This document shows, one piece after another, positions 57,300-64,000 of a stretch of DNA of 64,000 nt (the first letter of the stretch is position 1; every line of letters begins with the position of its first letter). The stretch lies in the NCBI GenBank assembly GCA_037127255.1, contig JBANSL010000017.1, positions 70,370,857 through 70,434,856 of the forward strand. Reading direction: 5' to 3'. The DNA comes from Persicaria tinctoria (taxonomy: Eukaryota; Streptophyta; Magnoliopsida; Caryophyllales; Polygonaceae). Under the pieces are notes generated by a model. The model had not been told where the DNA came from. It saw nothing but the letters and a program-made list of their open reading frames with translations, and did not search any database. The position numbers and the translations under genes were made by a program.

Positions 57300-58605
57300 T
57301 TTATTGATTATTTTAGGTAATGGTGGATCCCAGAAGGAGACATGAGTTGATAACGCATTGGATGAGAATGTCTAGTTGATCGAAGAAGCTTACATGAAGA
57401 TCTCAAGAGGTCCTGAGAAGAAGAAGTGAACCTAAACGAAGAACAAGTCTACAGAAGTTGTCGCCAGACATGCTGAACTTATTTTGCACTTTCTGGAGGC
57501 CTCGGTTGTCCGATCGACTATTATAACCATGCGTTGGAAAGCTCTTTCAGAGAGCTACAACTTTCATGTTGACGTCGAGAGTTGATTCAAGACGGATTTT
57601 TCGTAAAAGACCAATGAAGCGGCCGCCGCATGGTGTGCAGCGGCCGCCGCCAGGGCCGATGTAAGAGGAATGCTGATGCTGTGGCCGCAGCATCCATGCG
57701 GCGGCCGCCGCATCTGCCGTCGGCGCTTTTGCGCGTCGTTTTGAATATTACAAAACCCTAGATCTATGACTTTCTTTTATGACCGACTTTGGATGATATT
57801 TAAGGCCACTTTTAGTTATTTTTCCATGACTTCTATTCTATTCTATTCATTAGACGCTTTAGAGATTTTGAGCGATATTTTCCATTAGGAACTAAACTCA
57901 TCTATTCTGCCTGCAATTTGAAGCTTTATTCGGATTGATTGTGAGTTTCTAATTCTCGTTCCTTATTTCCTATATTTGAATGCTTCAACTTCTTTGTGCT
58001 TGATTGATTATTGTTTTGTTCTATCTTGTCTGGCCAACTTGTTAGATCAATTCAATCGCTAAGGTTTTGTAGATTCCTGATTGTGAACCTTAACCTAAGT
58101 GACAAACTTGTTCCTTTAGGGCTGATTGAACTAATTGAATGAGTAGGAAGTTGAATGTGTTGTTAAATCCCTCTTTAGGGACTGCAAATACCTTGGTTAA
58201 TCTCTGAACTTAAAGCTATCAATTGGGTTAAATCATTCTTTAGGGATTGTTCGATTGATAAGGGTTTCTAGGACTGATTGGACTAGTAACTATATTAGGT
58301 CGGGACAAGGGCATTCGTAGGAAACTTAATAGGACGAGAAGAAGTTATAAGGATCGCTTCAATCCAATAAAGTGGAAAATTGTAGGTAGAATTACTTCTC
58401 CAAATTGTCTAAAACCAATTCCTTTACTTTGCTTTATTTACTTCGCTTTGATAAAAGACGAATCTTTCACACACAAAAACCCCCCAAACTGGTTATTTTG
58501 ATTGACACTTGAAGCATACTTGAGTTACAAATTTCCCTGTGGATCGACCTCTTGCTTATTGTTATACTTGCTATAGGTTTGAGTTTTCTTTGGCGGAATC
58601 AACGA
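57300..58605 (+). mobile_element. LTR-retrotransposon-like block inside the MULE
   Basis: The segment ends in a stretch typical of gypsy-class (Athila/Tat-like) LTR ends: TTTCCCTGTGGATCGACCTC, then TTTGGCGGAATCAACG, which resembles a primer-binding site beginning TGGCG. Inside are repeated GCGGCCGCCGCA words near 57620-57710. The start is not defined, and no gag or pol domain is visible. Confidence 0.4.
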
Positions 58606-61108
58606 TGTAACGACCCGAGATTATGATTCTCGGGTTACGTTTCGAGGGATGAAACCCCTCGTTAGGATCTTGCGCCCCGAGTACAAGTTGAAGGTTTGAA
58701 ATTCTATCCTGACATTTTGAAATGGGATTTCGTACCCAAAATTCGAAGGGATCGTTGGAATCCCCGAGGAAGTTCCATGTACCTGTCGTAAGTCTAAGCG
58801 TGAAAACCAATAGTCATACAAGTAATGGAATCAAAGTGTAATACAAGAGGGTGCCACGACAGAGCCGAGTCAAAACAAATCGATAAGCATATTTATCAAA
58901 ATCTAATAGGCGATGGTAGTGAGGTTAGACCATTTCTTTGCAATCGCCCAAGAGAATTCCCACGTCAAGGAAACAATGAATAATCATGCTGCAAAACAAC
59001 CCAAAAAAAATATGTATGCGGGGGGGGGGGGGGGGGGGGGGTGTCAGATCGAAGCCCTACGCAATATAGTCCCAAACAAACAGACACATACACACGCTAG
59101 TCCTGATAAAGATGTTTCTAGATGCAAGGCGGAATGTTAACACACTAACATGCTCTTAAGATCAAATGCGTAAATATAATAAGGCCTTAGCACCGAATAC
59201 CAAGTGGTATATCCCTCTCCTACCTCCACCCCCTTCCGATAGGGCGGAGACTGGCCAGCTCGTGAATGCATTCCATTATCATCGGGTGGCACGCATGCCC
59301 AACCCCTATCCACAATAAAGCCCGCAGGCATCTCATAATATAAGGAAGTTTATGACTCGATTGACTCAGGACGGGACCCGATGAAACTAGGTCGTCCTAT
59401 AACCCTAGCAATGACTCTAGTTACTTCACATATAACGACCGTTCTGTTTACAAAAGCAATGAGTAAACGAATGCTCAATCATGAGTGCAATCCTAGCAGG
59501 ATACTATATGGCATGCTTTATTATGAATGCAAGCATTTAGTATGCACATGGCTACAAGCAGGGAGATCTCTTTTTCGAATCTGAGTGAGCTCATATAGGA
59601 ACTCACTTGGAAGTGCAAAACAGCAAAAGGCAACAACTAGGTATACAGGCAGCCAACATGTCACATATGATCACCTAACACATATATAAGTAATATAAAT
59701 AAGTCTACTCCTAATGTTACTTAAGCATATAATATCACACACAAGTCATCAAACTTATTCCTCATTTTCCCAAGATTTCCCGAAACTCTTTTAAAACCTC
59801 AAGTTAGATCAAATCACCATTCAAAACGTTTTCTCAATCATCTAGAAATCCATTTATAAAACATTACCCTTTCGTCAACTTATTTTATTATTATTTCAAG
59901 ACAAATCCGACAAGGTTAGTATATTCCCAAAATCCTCTTTTTAATCTATTAAATCAATTCCCGGCTTTTGAAAGTATTTTCCAAATTCCTTTTCCAATTC
60001 AACTCCAATAATTTATTTTAAAGCTCCATATATTTCAAGGTCATAATATATATTCTTAAATACCCTTAATAATCATTTTAGAAAGATAAACCCAACCAAT
60101 TTTATTTAATAAAAATCGCCCCTTATTATTTAACTCCAAAATCGGATCCTTTTGACAAGTCACAAAACCAAATCCTTTTATTACCCCAACATAAAACAGG
60201 TCCAAAACCCTCAATAGAAGAACCGGCCTCAAGCCCGACTCTCGAACACTCCAGTCTCGCTCTCAGAAATTTAGAGGAGAATAAAAGGGGGATGGGCCCC
60301 GGCGCTGAGCTGGCTCCAATGTGGCGAGGGCCCTCCATGGCCTTCTTCTTCCTCTTTCTCTCGGACTCCCTCCGTTGCCCAGAAACCAATCCCGCCGGCT
60401 TCAATGTTCCTCCTCCGCTCTCCGGTGTCCTCGTCCTCCCTCGCTGCCCAATCGACCCGCTCTCGCGCTCTGCTCACTCGCTCTCCCTCGCCGCTCGCAC
60501 AACCCTCACCGGAGCTCCTTGCTCGTCGCCGACTCTCCCTCTCCGACCCACTCTCGCTCACTCTCCGGTTAAATCAAGCAGCGAAGGGGGCAGAATCAAC
60601 ACAGAAAACAGAAAATGGAAATCGAAGAGAGGTTAGGGTGCTCACCGAGGTATTCGAAGAACGTCGGAGGTTCGATTGGGGCTCGCCGGAGACTTGGGAT
60701 GTGCCAATCGTTCCGCCGGAAACAGAGGACGGAGGAGGGAGGCGTTCGACTTCGGCTGCTCCGTCTGCTGCTTGCGGACGTCGGAGGGAGGTGACTTGGT
60801 GCTCGGAGCGCTGATGTCTGCTCAGGCTCGGAGGACTCGAAGAAGGAGGAGCTGAGCACTCGACTCGTTGGGTTTGGTGGGAACAGGAAGAGAAATTGAA
60901 AGAGATAGGGAGTTTTGGGGTTTGAATGGGGTTGAAACAAAATGAAATCTGAGCTGAGGAGATATTGGGTTCAAGGTGAAAAGTGGACTGATGGGAATCA
61001 AACAGAAGAGAGAGGGTGCAACAGGTTGATGTAGGAGCTTGTTTGGCAGCTTGCCAAAGATGGAGGGTCAACACCTTGAGAGAGGTAAACGGGAAGGGTG
61101 ATGTTACA
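58606..61108 (-). mobile_element. Probable single LTR of a gypsy-class retrotransposon
   Basis: On the minus strand it would start TGTAACATCACCC and end ..CTCGGGTCGTTACA, with TG...CA ends and the GGGTCGTTACA terminus common in plant Tekay-type LTRs. The interior has no pol domain. Open frames around 60126-61074 overlap on both strands, are compositionally driven and are not annotated as genes. The flanking five bases on the two sides do not match, so it may be a recombined or deleted copy rather than a clean solo LTR. Confidence 0.5.
59020..59041 (+). repeat. G homopolymer of 22 bases
   Basis: An uninterrupted run of G inside the LTR-like segment, very unusual in AT-rich plant DNA. It may form G-quadruplex structures, or its length may be a sequencing artefact. 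Confidence 0.9.
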
Positions 61109-61247
61109 CCAAATTGGAATGGGAAAACCTACTTGTTTTTACTGAAATCCGGAAATGAGGAGAGGAGAAAAGACAAAGGAAGGTGGTCCCAAAGCAAGAT
61201 TTGAATACCCGAAAATAAATCTCGAAACCCGTTCGCTCGATTAATTT

Positions 61248-61350
61248 TTTGATCCTTTTCAGTTCAAGTGGGCTTAGCCCACTCTACATCTGGATCGGGT
61301 TACTGTAGGCCCATTAAGGGGTTGACCATCCCACTCACAAGCGTCTCCAT
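61248..61350 (-). mobile_element. 5'-truncated tRNA-derived SINE with 17-bp target duplication
   Basis: GTTCGCTCGATTAATTT occurs at 61231-61247 and 61351-61367. The insert matches the 3' half of the 2556-2739 SINE (TTCAAGTGGGCTTAG, GGCCCATTAAGGGGTTGACC, CCCACTCACAAGCGT) and lacks the A and B boxes. It sits inside the MULE. Confidence 0.95.
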
Positions 61351-61367
61351 GTTCGCTCGATTAATTT

Positions 61368-62087
61368 GATTTTTAAAAACCGAAAAGGTTGTTGCCATGT
61401 CAAGTTAATTCTTATAATTTTATTTTAGGCCGGAATTCGCTTTATTAATTTAGAGTTCGATTAAATTGAGGATGAGTTTCCCTTAGAATATCCGATTTAA
61501 ATTCATTTTTCTAAAAATTAAGATTTGAAAATCTGAGCCTTTACAAACGACAGGTTTTCCTCCGTCAAGAATTGCATATTTACTTTGAGCAGGTACTTGG
61601 GCGAGTATCCTAGCAGCTCTTGATGCCATTCTTGTTCTCTATTGTGCCTATCTATGTGTGATTTGGTTTGTTTGCCACTCTTACTAACCTTTCTTCAACT
61701 TGCTTCCTTTAATTTGTATATTAAGTTGTGTTGCTTGTGATGCTTGATTTTTTATAATTCCTTCTTTTTTAGGAACAAGAAATTGATGCCATAGATGTCT
61801 TTTCATTTGTTGCTGAAGTGAATTTTTTTTAGTGTTCATTGAAGTTGTTGATTGTTCTTTGATGATGCTGAAAAAATTTCCATATAGAATGAGGGATTAG
61901 CTTTAGAATTCTGAATTATGAGATTTCGTATAAAACCCAATGTTCTATCTGCGTGTTATTTTTTTCAATGCATTAGTGTTTGTTTTTAGAAAATAAGAAT
62001 CAATAATGTCCATGATTCCTTGTATCTGTGCAAGTTCTTTTGGGTGTAATTTTATTTAGTGATGATTAAGTTGCGTTTTATTTCCCA
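61368..62087. other. MULE interior, intron-like
   Basis: T-rich sequence with no ORF of note. A patch at 61559-61640 has coding-like composition and GAGCAG/GTAC resembling a splice junction, but I cannot identify a protein. Confidence 0.35.
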
Positions 62088-62280
62088 GGTTTCTGATGCT
62101 AGACCCAGCTGATCGTCTTGGAGCAAGAAGAGCATCAGAGGTTGGATTTTCTTTTAATAACATGATTTTTGGAGAAGTTGCCCTTCAAAGAAAAAACAAA
62201 TTTGGTTGCTGCTCTCTTTTACAGTGATTTATATCCTTTGTATAAGGTGAAAGCACACCCAACATTTGCTTCATTATGTT
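62088..62280 (+). pseudogene. Captured exon fragments resembling an AGC-type protein kinase
   Basis: After a TTTCCCAG acceptor an exon of about 55 bp reads FLMLDPADRLGARRASE and ends at GAG/GTTGGA. About 105 bp later, after ATAAG, GTGAAAGCACACCCAACATT reads VKAHPTF. Together they fit the family consensus LLxxDPxxRLGAxxxxEVKxHPFF found near the end of AGC kinase domains. Only this short stretch is present, the lead-in to the second piece is weak, and the surroundings are non-coding. Confidence 0.4.
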
Positions 62281-62559
62281 TGTTTATAATTGGGCAAGTG
62301 TAAATGTTAGTTTAGATGGAATTGGGGTGGTGCTTAGATGTACTGTCATACTATTACTATGCCGAATAGTGGGTGTTGACTTTCAAATTGCTTTCAAGAG
62401 TAATTGTTAGTTTAATTAAATTTATGTTCCACTTGATTTCATTAGCCTATTAGATATTATATTGGCTTTCAAATTGCAACGGTTAGTCTACTCTTATATT
62501 ATATATTATAAAAAATTTATCAATAAAAATGACATCAAAATAATATTATTACTACTCCA

Positions 62560-62978
62560 AATTAGGAAGGGTGCTAGCTTACCTAATTAAATTAGTTTGG
62601 ATGCTAATCACCAAATTAAATTAGTTTGGATGCTAATTACCAAATTAAAGGTTCAAAATAGGCTAGTTAGCAAAAACACCCTATCATTAACGTCTAATAA
62701 ATTTTGAAATGAAAAAAAAAATTATTCCCAAGATTGGGAAAGGTTGAGACTGGAGATGGCTGGGCAACCTCCTACCATGGTTGTCTCTTCTTCTTTTTCT
62801 TTGTTCTTTTGTTGCAGGGGGAATTGCACGCTATGGAAGAGAGACAACCATGGAGGTCGGACTTCAGGAAGCTCGGAGGTCGGGTGGCTATTCGATGGCG
62901 GCGGCGGTCGATCTAAAAAGGGAAGCCTCTAGATGGGGCTTCGGGGAACCTTCAGATCTAACAGTCGGGAGAGAGAGG

Positions 62979-63027
<49 letters not shown>

Positions 63028-63344
63028 CTGATCAAAAAGTACCAAGGGCAGGGGATTCGGGGTGCTCGGAGGTCGGGTTGTTGCGAGGAGAGAAGTCGGA
63101 TAAGGAGATGAGACGAAAGGAGGAAACAATGGTGGTGGAGAGGGTGGAGGCAAGGGTGGTGGTGTCGTGGGCAGAGGCTAGCTTGCCTATCCATCTCGAC
63201 TACAATATGGAGGTTCCTCGTCTTCAATTTGCAGGTTCCGACGGGGCTCGATCTTCTTCCTCTTTTACACTGCTCGACATTTGGTGGTCTAGGGTTCCCA
63301 ATTTTGGGAATTTTTTTTTTCATTTCAAAATTATAATTAGACTT
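62560..63344. other. Right inner part of the MULE with GA microsatellite
   Basis: AAATTAGTTTGGATGCTAAT is tandemly repeated at about 62591-62645. An ORF at 62781-63347 crosses a (GA)n run (62984-63026) and has no recognisable domain. The GC-rich part (62830-63250) may be captured sequence. I do not call a gene. Confidence 0.4.
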
Positions 63345-63544
63345 TAATGATATGGCAACCATGTCATAAAAATAAAATAACTTCGGCTGCCACATTAGAC
63401 AATTTGCCGGAAAATTGATCGGAAATGATTTCGTATTGAAATCAGTTTAATAGGCAATAGTTCTTATACCAACCGGTTATTTTCAAATTTTGTATTATTT
63501 TCGGTTCACGCCTCATAGTTTGTATTATTTGGGGTCATTTTTCC
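63345..63544 (-). repeat. Right terminal inverted repeat of the 8.5-kb MULE
   Basis: Reverse complement of 55021-55220 with scattered differences, for example GAAATCAGTTTAATAGGCAA against TTGCCTATTACATCGATTTC on the other arm. Confidence 0.92.
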
Positions 63545-63580
63545 TTTTATTAACTATCTATATATCTATATATCTATATA

Positions 63581-63910
63581 AACTCTTAATTTAGAAGAGT
63601 TTATGATGATGTCTCAATCTTAGGGGCATTTTAGGAGTCTTAACTAATCATTTTTATTTTCCCATTTTTCTTTTATTTTCTTTAATTCTCATTTTTTCTT
63701 ATTTTTCCTTTAATTCTCTTTTTTCTTTAATTTTATTAACTATCTATATAAACTCTTAATTTAGAAGAGTTTATGATGATGTGTCAATCTTAGAGGCATT
63801 TTAGGAGTCTTAACTAGTCATTTTTATTTTCCCATTTTTCTTTTATTTTCTTTAATTCTCATTTTTTCTTATTTTTCCTTTAATTCTCTTTTTTCTTTAA
63901 TTTTATTAAC
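63581..63910. repeat. Two tandem units of the 170-bp AT-rich repeat
   Basis: AACTCTTAATTTAGAAGAGT starts units at 63581 and 63751; the two units differ at only a few positions (ATGTCTCAATCTTAGGGGC versus ATGTGTCAATCTTAGAGGC). They match 54861-55020 left of the MULE. Confidence 0.93.
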
Positions 63911-64000
63911 TATTATGCTTAATTCAAAACATAAAATTCAATCTAATATAACTATTGGGCTTAAGCAAATTTATTTACTAATTATCTATATCTATATAAT

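Larger units (their letters stand above)
55021..63544. mobile_element. 8.5-kb Mutator-like element (Pack-MULE) with 200-bp TIRs
   Basis: Inverted repeats at 55021-55220 and 63345-63544 are about 200 bp long and highly similar, beginning GGGAAAATGACCCC and GGAAAAATGACCCC. TTTTATTAA directly flanks both ends (55012-55020, 63545-63553), the 9-bp duplication of Mutator-like transposition. No transposase (MURA) ORF is visible. The contents are gene-like pieces: a leader-like C/T-rich block, a WEB-family coiled-coil fragment (56082-56423), an AGC-kinase-like exon pair (62088-62280), and later insertions of LTR DNA and a SINE. This fits a Pack-MULE that grew by nested insertion. Confidence 0.88.

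Noticed and set aside
60126..61074. Several ORFs above 100 codons on both strands
   Set aside because: Ser/Arg/Pro- or Leu-rich open frames overlapping antisense to each other inside a probable LTR; no domain.
58606..61108. Clean solo LTR with 5-bp target duplication
   Set aside because: TG...CA ends are present, but the flanking five bases do not match; kept only as a probable LTR.
62781..63347. 188-codon ORF
   Set aside because: Its middle is an Arg/Glu run from a GA microsatellite and it runs up to the MULE TIR; no domain recognised.
1..64000. CRISPR arrays, operons, ribosome binding sites, rRNA
   Set aside because: None seen, and not expected in plant nuclear DNA; the tandem repeats found have no spacer-repeat structure.

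Overview
The window is nuclear DNA of a dicotyledonous flowering plant. Genes have GT-AG introns, AT-rich intergenic DNA is packed with plant transposon classes, and two genes match well-known plant families. The style of the repeats (ACTCCGTAT-type motifs, RTE LINE tails, CACTA, hAT and MULE ends) suggests a core eudicot, perhaps an asterid; that placement is inference. There is no operon, CRISPR array or rRNA.

Region by region. 1-4600 is intergenic and repeat-rich: an RTE tail, and a tRNA-derived SINE whose T-tail was split by a long-TIR DNA transposon. 4679-7390 (minus) is a complete three-exon secreted beta-1,3-glucanase with a GH17 domain and a C-terminal X8 module. 7763-9927 is a Mutator-like element with a 9-bp target duplication. 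10-20 kb holds three related Stowaway-type MITEs, a hAT MITE, a small CACTA element, truncated L1/RTE insertions and no convincing gene. 20736-30433 (minus) is a complete 11-exon gene for the beta subunit of the AP-3 adaptor complex, with a 642-bp RTE LINE fragment in intron 5. 31.6-33.4 kb has two adjacent hAT elements, each with a perfect 8-bp target duplication.

35.3-54.1 kb is a tandem array of four copies (A-D) of an unrecognised kelch-like gene of about 470 codons. Copy A is intact. Copy B has lost the conserved ATG and has a 13-bp tandem duplication that shifts the frame. Copy C has one nonsense codon. Copy D is a mosaic (5' end like C, 3' end and 3' flank like A), carries a transposon in its intron and has a frameshifted, extended C terminus. 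Among these copies lie broken fragments of other genes: a piece of the AP-3 beta gene from this same window, a piece of an MRS2-type magnesium transporter, a decayed IDN2/FDM-type gene, and an L1 LINE. Helitron-like insertions sit in the L1 (48256-49467), after copy A (38173-38902) and after copy D (54077-54800). The last has a clean empty site in the copy A flank.

55021-63544 is an 8.5-kb Mutator-like element with about 200-bp terminal inverted repeats and a 9-bp target duplication. It holds fragments resembling a WEB-family coiled-coil gene and an AGC-type kinase, and was later invaded by LTR retrotransposon DNA and a truncated SINE. It sits in a tandem repeat of about 170 bp. All boundaries and splice sites were read by eye; similarity calls rest on recognition of family sequences, not on searches.
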